Shown here piece by piece: positions 1 through 5,994 of a DNA stretch of 5,994 nucleotides. The notes beneath the pieces are model-generated. The model saw nothing but the letters and a program-made list of their open reading frames with translations, made no database searches and had not been told where the DNA came from. This DNA is from an uncultured Capnocytophaga sp. GTDB lineage: Bacteria > Bacteroidota > Bacteroidia > Flavobacteriales > Flavobacteriaceae. Numbering within the stretch: position 1 is the stretch's first letter; each line of letters opens with the position of its first letter. The position numbers and the translations under genes are program-made. The stretch lies in NCBI GenBank assembly GCA_905372595.1, contig CAJPPS010000091.1, forward strand, positions 1-5,994. The letters run 5' to 3'.

Positions 1-2663
1 ATAAAATAGGCTTTTCATTCGATTGGAGTCGCGAAGTAAAAACTTCCGACCCCGACTACTATCGCCATACCCAGTGGATATTTATACAACTCTTCAACTC
101 GTGGTATAACAAAGAAACTGACAAAGCAGAGCCTATAGAAACACTTATCGCTCTCTTTGAAAAACAAGGCAATAGCAAGGTAAATGCTGCTTGTGATGAC
201 GACACTCCTGCCTTCACTGCTGAAGAGTGGCGTGCTTTTTCATCAGAGCGACAACAACAAATCCTCCTCAAATACCGACTTACCTATTTGGCAGAGACCG
301 AAGTAAACTGGTGTCCTGCCTTAGGAACTGTACTTGCCAATGATGAAATTGTCAATGGCGTATCCGAGCGTGGCGGTCACCCTGTTATTCGCAAGAAGAT
401 GACCCAATGGAGTATGCGCATCACCGCCTATGCCGAACGCCTTTTGCAAGGCTTAGACACCATCGATTGGAGTGAAAGCATCAAAGAAAGCCAACGCAAC
501 TGGATAGGAAAATCCGTAGGAGCCTCTATCGACTTTGTGCTCGCCTCCGGCGAGCACAAAGTCGAGGTCTTCACCACTCGCCCCGACACCCTCTTTGGCG
601 TTACTTATCTTACCCTTGCCCCCGAACACCCCTTAGTATTGCAAATCACTACTGAGGAGCAACGTACTGAGGTAGAGGCTTATATAGCAGCTACTGCCAA
701 ACGTTCAGAGCGCGACCGTATGGCGGATACCAAAACTGTATCAGGCGCTTTCACAGGCGCGTATGCCCTCCACCCACTTACCGGCAAGCAAATCCCTATT
801 TGGATAGGTGATTATGTATTGGCAAGCTATGGTACGGGGGCTGTTATGGCAGTGCCTGCTGGTGACGACCGCGATTATGCCTTTGCTAAACACTTCAAGG
901 GCGCCAAAGGAATGCCCGAAGTGATTAACATCTTCGATAAAGATATTTCAGAAAATGCCTTTACCGACAAAGAGGGAATGACTTACCAAAACTCTGACAT
1001 TCTCAATGGTTGCACTAACTTTAGCGAGGCAGTTGCCAAAGTGTTAGCAGCCTTAGAAGCCAGAGGAGCAGGCGAAGCCAAGGTGAATTACCGCCTCCGC
1101 GATGCTGTCTTCTCACGTCAGCGTTATTGGGGCGAACCTTTCCCAGTATACTATGAAAACGGCTTGCCACAGATGATAGGCGAGGAGCACCTCCCTATTC
1201 TCCTACCCGAAGTAGAGAAATACCTCCCTACCGAAGAGGGTAACCCACCGTTGGGCAACGCCACTGCTTGGGCGTGGGATACCGCAAACCACAAAGTAGT
1301 GAGCAACAAACTTATTGATAACCAAACCGTATTCCCGTTAGAATTGAATACGATGCCAGGTTGGGCGGGCTCTTCTTGGTATTGGTTGGAATATATGATG
1401 GAAAAAGACGTACGTGGAACCTTTCCTACTAAACCCGTAGTAGACTACTGGCAAAACGTAGATCTCTACGTAGGAGGTAGCGAACACGCCACAGGGCACC
1501 TTTTATACTCACGCTTCTGGAACAAATTCCTCAAAGACCGCGGTTTTGCTCCTACCGAAGAACCTTTCAAAAAACTGATTAATCAGGGTATGATATTGGG
1601 TATGAGTGCCTTTGCATACCGAGTGTTATGGGAAGTGAAAGATGAGCAAGGTAATGAAGTGAATTTAGTTGAAGTAAAAGAGCTTTCATCTAATAACTTT
1701 CCTCCTATATTTGTTTCAAAGAAATTCAAGGATGATAAGTTGGCGATTGTTTTATTAGAGAAGATTTTCCCTAAATATCCTCAATGGGTGGAGTTTATGA
1801 AAAAACTCTCAGGAAAAATAATTAATACTATTATCCAACCTATTCACGTAGATGTTTCTCTCCTCAAAGATACTTCTGATGAGTTAGACATTGAGAAATT
1901 CAAGGCGTGGCGTAAAGAATTTGCTCATGCTGAGTTTATTTTAGAAGAAGATGGCAAGTATATCACAGGGCGCGAAGTCGAAAAAATGTCAAAATCCAAA
2001 TACAACGTGGTAAATCCTGATGATATTTGTGAGCAATATGGAGCGGATACATTGCGCCTCTACGAAATGTTCTTAGGACCTTTGGAACAAGCCAAACCTT
2101 GGAACACAGCAGGTATTTCGGGGGTATATAACTTCTTGCGCAAGCTATGGCGTTTGTATTTCAATGACAATGGTTGGCAAGTAACTGATGAAGCCCCTAC
2201 ACCCGAGATGCTCAAAGCGCTGCATAAAACTATCAAAAAAGTAAATGAAGATATTGAGAATTTCTCCTTCAATACCTCGGTGAGTCAGTTTATGATATGC
2301 GTGAATGAGTTATCAACGCTAAAATGCCACCATAGAGACGTTTTAGCGCCTCTTGCGGTACTGGTAGCACCCTTTGCTCCGCATATTGCTGAAGAGCTCT
2401 GGAAAAGGCTTGGAAATACCGAAAGTGTAACTTATGCATCTTATCCCGTACACGAGGATAAGTATTTGCAAGAGGACAGCAAGGAATATCCCGTATCGTT
2501 CAATGGCAAAGTACGCTTCAAACGTGCTTATGCTACCAGTATGACTCCTGCCGAGATAGAGCAAGCCATTCTCGCCGATCCTCAAACCGCAGAACAACTA
2601 CAAGGCAACACCCCTAAAAAGGTAATTGTAGTGCCTAATAGGATTATCAATATAGTGAGTTAG
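1..2663 (+). CDS. leuS: Leucyl-tRNA synthetase, 5'-truncated by the window edge
   Basis: This enzyme charges tRNA-Leu with leucine in the cytoplasm and hydrolyses mischarged products. The frame is open from base 3 to the TAG at 2661-2663, giving 886 residues. By comparison with remembered family members, roughly 110-120 N-terminal residues, including the HIGH motif, lie outside the window. The TTG at 288 is internal, because clear LeuS sequence (KIGFSFDW onward) continues upstream of it. Visible landmarks, counted from base 3, are: the editing-domain TTRPDT motif (about residue 191); GTGAVMAVP followed by GDDRD with the conserved editing aspartate (about 291); RYWGEP (374); GWAGSSW (453); HATGH (495); KMSKS (661, bases 1983-1997); the anticodon-binding helical domain; and a C-terminal domain ending in NIVS. 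The zinc-finger cysteines of some LeuS proteins are absent, as I recall for Bacteroidota. The oddity is about 70 residues of AT-rich sequence between RVLW and PIHVDV (bases 1629-1838), where relatives have about 20. Confidence 0.97.
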   Translation, partial: KIGFSFDWSREVKTSDPDYYRHTQWIFIQLFNSWYNKETDKAEPIETLIALFEKQGNSKVNAACDDDTPAFTAEEWRAFSSERQQQILLKYRLTYLAETEVNWCPALGTVLANDEIVNGVSERGGHPVIRKKMTQWSMRITAYAERLLQGLDTIDWSESIKESQRNWIGKSVGASIDFVLASGEHKVEVFTTRPDTLFGVTYLTLAPEHPLVLQITTEEQRTEVEAYIAATAKRSERDRMADTKTVSGAFTGAYALHPLTGKQIPIWIGDYVLASYGTGAVMAVPAGDDRDYAFAKHFKGAKGMPEVINIFDKDISENAFTDKEGMTYQNSDILNGCTNFSEAVAKVLAALEARGAGEAKVNYRLRDAVFSRQRYWGEPFPVYYENGLPQMIGEEHLPILLPEVEKYLPTEEGNPPLGNATAWAWDTANHKVVSNKLIDNQTVFPLELNTMPGWAGSSWYWLEYMMEKDVRGTFPTKPVVDYWQNVDLYVGGSEHATGHLLYSRFWNKFLKDRGFAPTEEPFKKLINQGMILGMSAFAYRVLWEVKDEQGNEVNLVEVKELSSNNFPPIFVSKKFKDDKLAIVLLEKIFPKYPQWVEFMKKLSGKIINTIIQPIHVDVSLLKDTSDELDIEKFKAWRKEFAHAEFILEEDGKYITGREVEKMSKSKYNVVNPDDICEQYGADTLRLYEMFLGPLEQAKPWNTAGISGVYNFLRKLWRLYFNDNGWQVTDEAPTPEMLKALHKTIKKVNEDIENFSFNTSVSQFMICVNELSTLKCHHRDVLAPLAVLVAPFAPHIAEELWKRLGNTESVTYASYPVHEDKYLQEDSKEYPVSFNGKVRFKRAYATSMTPAEIEQAILADPQTAEQLQGNTPKKVIVVPNRIINIVS
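1629..1838 (+). other. Enlarged, low-GC segment in the leucine-specific domain of leuS
   Basis: The segment lies between the conserved QGMILG...AFAYR block and the PIHVDV block that leads into KMSKS, which is where the leucine-specific domain sits in bacterial LeuS. Flavobacterial and Bacteroides proteins, as I recall them, have about 20-25 residues here with an NxFVS core; this one has about 70. A possible remnant of that core is FVSKKFKDD at 1710-1736, so the extra length may be two separate loop expansions around it rather than one block. My hand count gives about 31% GC over 1621-1840, against 53% at 1441-1500 and 43% at 1921-1980. The reading frame is intact. The role of the extra residues is unknown. 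Confidence 0.6.
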
Positions 2664-2674
2664 TAATGAATTTC

Positions 2675-2709
2675 AGGGGTTAGTTTTTAGAATTTAAAAA
2701 TTAACCCCT
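2675..2709 (+). terminator. Hairpin after leuS, possible terminator or attenuator
   Basis: Arms at 2675-2688 and 2696-2709 form a 14-pair stem in RNA. Five AT-type pairs lie next to a 7-base loop, one G-U wobble (2683/2701) follows, and the outer AGGGGTTA/TAACCCCT pairing is perfect. It begins 12 bases after the leuS stop. The downstream sequence is AT-rich but has no run of T, so it is not a classical intrinsic terminator for the plus strand. It could be a weak terminator, an RNA 3'-end stabiliser, or a processing site between leuS and the next gene. Confidence 0.5.
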
Positions 2710-2729
2710 AATTATAATGAATCACAACT

Positions 2730-3545
2730 ATGAACCCAGAAATTGTACAAAAATTCTCAGATAAGTTTCTCCCCGAAGAAAAGGAAATCATAGCCCTTAT
2801 TGAAACACCTACTAATGGAGCAAGTTATTATAACGGAGCTTGGGTACCTTCTAACGATCCTTTAGCTTACATAGATGTAGAAACAGGAGAACTTTTTTAT
2901 AAAAACACTCGCATAGAATGGCTCGTTGAAAAAGATTGGGAACATTTCTTTCAGGCACAAAAGGCATTCCGCCTAAAAGTACGCCCTATAAAACCCGAAA
3001 ACGCTTCTAAAGTTTTCCAACACACATTTATGTTGGTCGAAATAGTAGAGGAGAATGTAACAGAACCTCGTTTTGAGGTTATTTTAGAAGAATATAATAC
3101 CGAAGTAAGCTATGAAGACGATGATTTTTCGCTGGAGTTGAACAAAATATACGGCAGTTTCGAAGGAGGAATGTATTACCAGAAGGAAGAAGACGGGCTT
3201 TCACTAAATGTTCATACCGATGATATCGAAAAACTAAAAGAACTCCTAACCCTCTTTAGGCAAACAGCCCTTACTAACTTCAAAGCGTGGATAGAACATA
3301 TCAAAACCTTTGCAGCCGAAAAACTTACTGATTTAGCCAACAAATGGCAAAAAGAAGAAGATGCCAATGCTCCTGAGATTACTCCTAAGCACTTTGCTGA
3401 GCGTATGAGTATAACAGAGTTAGTTCTCTTTGCTGATGAGCGTTTCTGTATCTATTTTGACGACGACGATATGTTCTGGGGGCACGCTATTACCGTATAT
3501 GGCAACCTTAGCGGCGAGCTCAAAGAGGCTACTATCGAGGGGTAA
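2730..3545 (+). CDS. Acidic cytoplasmic protein with DUF2262-like C-terminus, function unknown
   Basis: The protein has 271 residues, no signal peptide and no membrane segment. It is strongly acidic and is predicted to be soluble and cytoplasmic. The C-terminus reads ADERFCIYFDDDDMFWGHA and continues to an ending like ...GELKEATIEG; the acidic run followed by F249-W250-G251-H252 resembles the end of the uncharacterised DUF2262 family. That match is from memory and moderate at best. The N-terminal part (about 1-130) contains DPLAYIDVETGELFY and looks mixed alpha/beta; residues 165-210 look helical. The ATG at 2730 is 66 bases after the leuS stop, beyond the hairpin, and has no Shine-Dalgarno sequence, as is usual in Bacteroidota. 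No promoter was recognised, so it may depend on leuS read-through. The next gene starts 31 bases downstream without an obvious terminator, suggesting co-transcription. The biochemical role is unknown. Confidence 0.85.
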   Translation: MNPEIVQKFSDKFLPEEKEIIALIETPTNGASYYNGAWVPSNDPLAYIDVETGELFYKNTRIEWLVEKDWEHFFQAQKAFRLKVRPIKPENASKVFQHTFMLVEIVEENVTEPRFEVILEEYNTEVSYEDDDFSLELNKIYGSFEGGMYYQKEEDGLSLNVHTDDIEKLKELLTLFRQTALTNFKAWIEHIKTFAAEKLTDLANKWQKEEDANAPEITPKHFAERMSITELVLFADERFCIYFDDDDMFWGHAITVYGNLSGELKEATIEG

Positions 3546-3576
3546 AATATTTAGTACTTAACAAAACTCAAAATCA

Positions 3577-4071
3577 ATGATTATTCCTTTTAGCACAAAA
3601 AAGAAAATTAAATATGTGATCTTCTCTGCTCTACTGATTCCTGTTGCAGTAGGGTTGGTGATTCTTTTTCTATCAGGACACAAAATTCGTGTATATCTTT
3701 TAGGAGCATCCTTAGGACTATTAGCTGGATGTATTTATATATTATACCAGTTGGTGAAAGAGCTTATAGCTCTTAGAAAAAGTAATGAAGGAGTTATCCT
3801 TACTCCTGAATACTTGGAGAGCCATACCAATACCGTAGGCAAGGAAGTAGGACAGATTCCTTGGAGCGATATAGCCTCTATAGAGAGGAAAAAGTTCTAT
3901 GGAATACTTATGCATATCAAACTCAAAGATCCTCAAAAATACATAGGTAGAATTAAGGACAAAGACCTACAAAAAGGATTTGAGGGTATTTATATGGATA
4001 ATAGTGAACTACAAATCACTTTTGAAGAATTAGAAAGACTTATCAATGAGTACTTTCAAAAATATAGATAA
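3577..4071 (+). CDS. Small two-helix membrane protein, STM3941-like
   Basis: The protein has 164 residues. A basic N-terminus (KKKIK, 8-12) precedes two hydrophobic helices at about 13-32 and 39-58, joined by a very short loop. A cytoplasmic tail of about 100 residues follows. Two helices with basic flanks on both sides predict both ends in the cytoplasm. The tail holds a pattern typical of membrane-tethered PH-like domains: ILTPEYLESHT, then G92-Q-I-P-W96-S-D-I99, then beta-rich HIKLKDPQKYI, and a closing helix EELERLINEYFQKY. This layout resembles proteins annotated as STM3941 family, for which I know no established biochemical function. The gene follows its neighbour by 31 bases with no hairpin or promoter between them, so the two are probably co-transcribed. 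Its transcript likely ends at the shared hairpin at 4198-4229. Confidence 0.85.
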   Translation: MIIPFSTKKKIKYVIFSALLIPVAVGLVILFLSGHKIRVYLLGASLGLLAGCIYILYQLVKELIALRKSNEGVILTPEYLESHTNTVGKEVGQIPWSDIASIERKKFYGILMHIKLKDPQKYIGRIKDKDLQKGFEGIYMDNSELQITFEELERLINEYFQKYR

Positions 4072-4247
4072 TCAAAAGCCCTGATATTCTTATTTTAATA
4101 AACTATCTTGAAAAAATCTCTCAAATGGTCACTAATATCACAGAAATAGCATACTAGTGGAAGAGGAAAGCAAACGAATCTTGGCTACTAGAATAAAAAA
4201 GAGACTATCCTTTTGCAGATAGCCTCTTTCATTTTATCCTAAGGATT
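4072..4247. other. Convergent intergenic spacer
   Basis: These 176 bases separate the ends of the plus-strand and minus-strand gene sets. Apart from the terminator hairpin at 4198-4229 nothing convincing is present. One plus-strand frame from 4107 to 4196 is broken only by a TAG at 4155-4157 and reads loosely protein-like (KISQMVTNITE..., then WKRKANESWLLE). It is too short to call a gene relic. Confidence 0.6.
4198..4229. terminator. Bidirectional intrinsic terminator between convergent genes
   Basis: Arms at 4198-4209 (AAAGAGACTATC) and 4218-4229 (GATAGCCTCTTT) pair over 12 positions with one mismatch, around an 8-base loop. On the minus strand the stem is followed by TTTTTTATTC, a good U-tract, so it should end the three-gene minus operon 19 bases after its last stop codon. 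On the plus strand it is followed by CATTTTA, a weaker U-tract, and could also end the transcript of the membrane protein gene at 3577-4071. Confidence 0.8.
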
Positions 4248-4544
4248 CTATTCTCCTTTTTTATTTTTATAGCTATTATAACCTGAGAAAAGCATAAAAA
4301 CCCCAAAAGCAACAAAGAAAAGAAGCACTCCTATAGCCCCTGCTATATCATAGATGAAGTTAATAAGCCGGTTCATCTCAATAGTTCCTCCTTCTTGCTC
4401 CCAACGAGTAATTTCAAAGTATTGCCATATTCCTACTCCAATGACAAATATTGCAATAAGGATAGCTATGATAAGAGGTTTTTTAGGATTTTTATCTCCC
4501 TTACCTCCATACATACTTCTTTCAATAAATTTTTCGTCTGACAT
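4248..4544 (-). CDS. Small two-pass inner-membrane protein, unknown function
   Basis: The protein has 98 residues. A hydrophilic basic N-terminus with GGKGDKNPKK precedes a first helix at about 24-43 and a second at about 67-87, and the C-terminus is lysine-rich (YKNKKGE). The positive-inside rule places both termini in the cytoplasm, with an outside loop of about 20 residues that contains a WEQEGG stretch. No family was recognised. It is the last gene of the minus-strand operon. Its ATG (4542-4544) lies only 2 bases after the stop of the gene upstream (TAAATATG on the minus strand), which suggests translational coupling and a shared role. The plus-strand frame overlapping it was judged a shadow because of this operon spacing and the regular membrane topology here. 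It might be an accessory or anchor subunit for its neighbour; that is inference. Confidence 0.78.
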   Translation of the reverse strand: MSDEKFIERSMYGGKGDKNPKKPLIIAILIAIFVIGVGIWQYFEITRWEQEGGTIEMNRLINFIYDIAGAIGVLLFFVAFGVFMLFSGYNSYKNKKGE

Positions 4545-4546
4545 AT

Positions 4547-5290
4547 TTATTCTTTTTTACGTTTTACATTTCCTATATTTCCATAGGTACGGACTTGGAA
4601 CCCGCCCTGGATACCTTGAATTTCAAATGTGATTCTGTCCTGATCCAGCACCTTGAACTTGCCGTGGAAAGTACCCGCAGCATCCAGTTGTTCTAATACA
4701 TAATCTTCTGCTCGAGTTCCCTCTGGTAAGTTTTCTATAGGCAAAAGCTTACAGATACTATCAGGAGTAACTTCTAGAACCTCTACCCAAGCTCCTGTAT
4801 GCCCTATAGCTGTTACTTTCCCATTTTCATCATACCGCTTGATGGGAACATCTACTTTATATTGCTCCCCTACAAGTGGTAGCTTAGTAAGTTCTGTAAA
4901 GGCTTCTTGCTTCTTACGAGGTTCTAGTACTACTTCCTTGAATATTGCCCAGATAATAGCCATTAGGACTAGCAGAACAATCCCTAAAAATATCTTTCCC
5001 CAGAGAGTAACTTTCCAGCCTTTGTTTGGAACAGGACTTACTGATTTCTGTTGCTCAAAAAACGCCTCCATCTCAGGCGTCCATTTAGAAGTTGGAATAT
5101 CTTTTTTATCAGAAGCCCTATAGAATACTCCAAAAGGCTTTTTATGATACACCTTTGTAAGAGGAGTTACTGCTAATAACTGGTGTAGGACAAGGCGCAT
5201 TGCCTCTTTCTCTCCTGTAAGAGGACATACAAGGTCGAAAGTGGTAATCTCCTTATAGGGAGTATATTGGTTTGAAACGGTATAGAACAT
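4547..5290 (-). CDS. Single-pass membrane protein with beta-rich C-terminal domain, unknown function
   Basis: The protein has 247 residues and no N-terminal signal peptide. Residues 1-90 form a soluble domain, a single hydrophobic helix spans about 97-117, and a beta-rich domain occupies about 135-240. The N-terminal domain has C22-P-L-T-G26 and, after a spacer, FYRASDKKDIP and KWTPEMEAFF. This spacing recalls a two-knuckle zinc ribbon in which only one cysteine remains; that resemblance is inference. The C-terminal domain has DVPIKRYDENGKV, GAWVEVLEV and TFHGKFKVLDQDRITFEIQG, consistent with a small beta barrel or sandwich. Charged residues flank the helix on both sides, so orientation is uncertain; lack of a signal peptide favours N-terminus in. 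The start is the ATG 12 bases after the lipoprotein stop, with an AAAGG-like ribosome-binding sequence between. Tight spacing on both sides marks it as the middle gene of the operon. Confidence 0.87.
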   Translation of the reverse strand: MFYTVSNQYTPYKEITTFDLVCPLTGEKEAMRLVLHQLLAVTPLTKVYHKKPFGVFYRASDKKDIPTSKWTPEMEAFFEQQKSVSPVPNKGWKVTLWGKIFLGIVLLVLMAIIWAIFKEVVLEPRKKQEAFTELTKLPLVGEQYKVDVPIKRYDENGKVTAIGHTGAWVEVLEVTPDSICKLLPIENLPEGTRAEDYVLEQLDAAGTFHGKFKVLDQDRITFEIQGIQGGFQVRTYGNIGNVKRKKE

Positions 5291-5302
5291 CTTTGCCTTT
5301 TT

Positions 5303-5866
5303 TTATTCTTCTACAATAAGATCCTGATATTCTTTTTTGAACTCAGCAGGTCTGAATATTTTCTTATAAGTAAGGTTCATTTTGGAACCATTATCAGTAA
5401 CTGTGATGCTCTCTGGAAACTCCTCATTAAGCCCATAACGCCAAGGTTTTCCTTCCGTGTGAGGAATAAAGTAACCTTCTACTGCTTCAAAGGGTCCATA
5501 ATATACATCTCCATCAAAGGCAAAATCCTTAAAAAGAAGCTTGTACATATGATTCTGTTCAATAGGAATATCTGAATAATTCTCTGCTACTAGTACATAC
5601 TTGGTATTGGTAGGATTGATAATAGAACCTCCTTGACCTTTGGCATATTCAAAACTAACTTCCTCTCCTTGAGGTGTTTTAAGGGTATGATTCCCTACAT
5701 TAAGCTCTAATTCTTTGAAGGAATTGGCTTTAAGCTGGTATTCTTTCCCATCGATAGAGAAAGTGATGTCTGCAGAGGTAGGATTATCTACCACTATCTC
5801 TTCTTTATCCTTTTCACAAGAGGCTAGCCCTAAGGAAAGGATGGCTAAAAGTAAATACTTTTTCAT
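5303..5866 (-). CDS. Lipoprotein, predicted surface-exported, unknown function
   Basis: The protein has 187 residues. A type II signal peptide is clear: MKKY, a hydrophobic stretch, then the lipobox L14-A15-S16-C17, giving a mature lipoprotein of 171 residues attached at C17. The residues right after the cysteine are E-K-D-K-E-E (18-23). Such a lysine/acidic run at +2 to +6 is the lipoprotein export signal reported for Capnocytophaga, which sends lipoproteins to the cell surface. Residues about 27-62 (NPTSADITFSIDGKEYQL to GNHTL) look like a small beta domain of PEGA-like character, followed by GGSIINPTNTKYVLV. The C-terminal half, with YYGPFEAVEGYFIPHTEGK and ITVTDNGSKMNLTY, is also beta-rich and matches no family I know. 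There are no other cysteines. It is the first gene of a three-gene operon with two membrane proteins, about 35 bases below a TAnnTTTG promoter element. Confidence 0.9.
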   Translation of the reverse strand: MKKYLLLAILSLGLASCEKDKEEIVVDNPTSADITFSIDGKEYQLKANSFKELELNVGNHTLKTPQGEEVSFEYAKGQGGSIINPTNTKYVLVAENYSDIPIEQNHMYKLLFKDFAFDGDVYYGPFEAVEGYFIPHTEGKPWRYGLNEEFPESITVTDNGSKMNLTYKKIFRPAEFKKEYQDLIVEE

Positions 5867-5994
5867 CTGTAAAAAACTTTTTATTAAAAAATTAGATTTA
5901 TAGGAGGCAAAGGTAAAGTATTTTTTTGAAATAAATAAAAATTATTCCTCCTCTATTATTTTTTTGTTTTTATTGCGAAAAATTAAAGTTTTTT
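5867..5994. other. AT-rich upstream region of the lipoprotein operon
   Basis: This is non-coding DNA with long A and T runs. It contains the -7 element at 5908-5915 and an imperfect inverted repeat: ATAGGAGG at 5900-5907 and CCTCCTCTAT at 5947-5956, which bracket the core promoter. No gene or plus-strand TAnnTTTG element was found before the window ends. Confidence 0.55.
5908..5915 (-). promoter_or_regulatory. Bacteroidota-type -7 promoter element for the minus-strand operon
   Basis: Read on the minus strand this is TACCTTTG, an exact match to the Bacteroidota -7 consensus TAnnTTTG. It sits 41 bases before the lipoprotein ATG, so transcription would start near 5901 with a leader of about 35 bases. 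The usual TTG at -33 is not present; a T-rich stretch (TTTATTT around 5929-5938) occupies that place. No Shine-Dalgarno sequence is near the ATG. Confidence 0.65.

Noticed and set aside
59..271. Minus-strand open frame of 70 codons at the left edge
   Set aside because: It is entirely antisense to conserved leuS coding sequence and has no supporting signal.
288..290. TTG as the start codon of a 791-residue protein
   Set aside because: The same frame is open back to base 3 and encodes typical LeuS sequence (GFSFDW, TQWIFIQLFN), so the true start lies upstream of the window.
4107..4196. Possible relic of a gene tail in the convergent spacer, interrupted by one TAG
   Set aside because: It is only about 30 codons long with no recognisable family, and an open stretch of this size is expected by chance.
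4354..4632. Plus-strand open frame of 92 codons overlapping the minus-strand membrane genes
   Set aside because: It straddles the junction of two tightly spaced minus-strand genes that have better start spacing and coherent membrane topology.
4839..5123. Plus-strand open frame of 94 codons
   Set aside because: It is antisense to the middle operon gene, is rich in Ser and Thr as expected of a shadow frame, and has no start context or family resemblance.
5916..5994. Plus-strand promoter for a divergent gene beyond the window
   Set aside because: T-runs ending in G occur near 5927 and 5965, but neither fits TAnnTTTG with correct spacing.

Overview
The window looks like chromosome from a member of the Bacteroidota, most likely Flavobacteriia, with Capnocytophaga a plausible guess. 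Four things support this. The leucyl-tRNA synthetase has the Bacteroidota form. Gene starts lack strong Shine-Dalgarno sequences. A TAnnTTTG-type -7 promoter element lies ahead of the minus-strand genes. The lipoprotein carries a charged K/D/E stretch directly after its lipid-attachment cysteine, like the surface-export signal described in Capnocytophaga and related flavobacteria. Genus-level assignment is inference.

Layout. Positions 1-2663 (+) hold leuS, cut at its 5' end by the window edge. A hairpin follows at 2675-2709. Two plus-strand genes come next: an acidic cytoplasmic protein with a DUF2262-like C-terminus (2730-3545) and a small two-helix membrane protein resembling the STM3941 family (3577-4071). 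A 176-base convergent spacer ends in a bidirectional terminator hairpin (4198-4229). On the minus strand, read from right to left, is a tight three-gene operon: a lipoprotein (5866-5303), a single-pass membrane protein (5290-4547) and a small two-pass membrane protein (4544-4248). The gaps inside it are 12 and 2 bases. Its likely promoter is at 5908-5915, and the window ends in very AT-rich non-coding DNA.

How the parts fit. leuS is housekeeping. The downstream plus-strand pair is probably co-transcribed but has no evident link to translation. The minus-strand operon combines one predicted surface or outer-membrane lipoprotein with two inner-membrane proteins, so it may encode a small envelope complex; no known pathway could be assigned. 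The most notable feature is a low-GC enlargement of the region just before the KMSKS loop of LeuS, where the leucine-specific domain sits. I saw no mobile element, CRISPR array, tRNA or rRNA.
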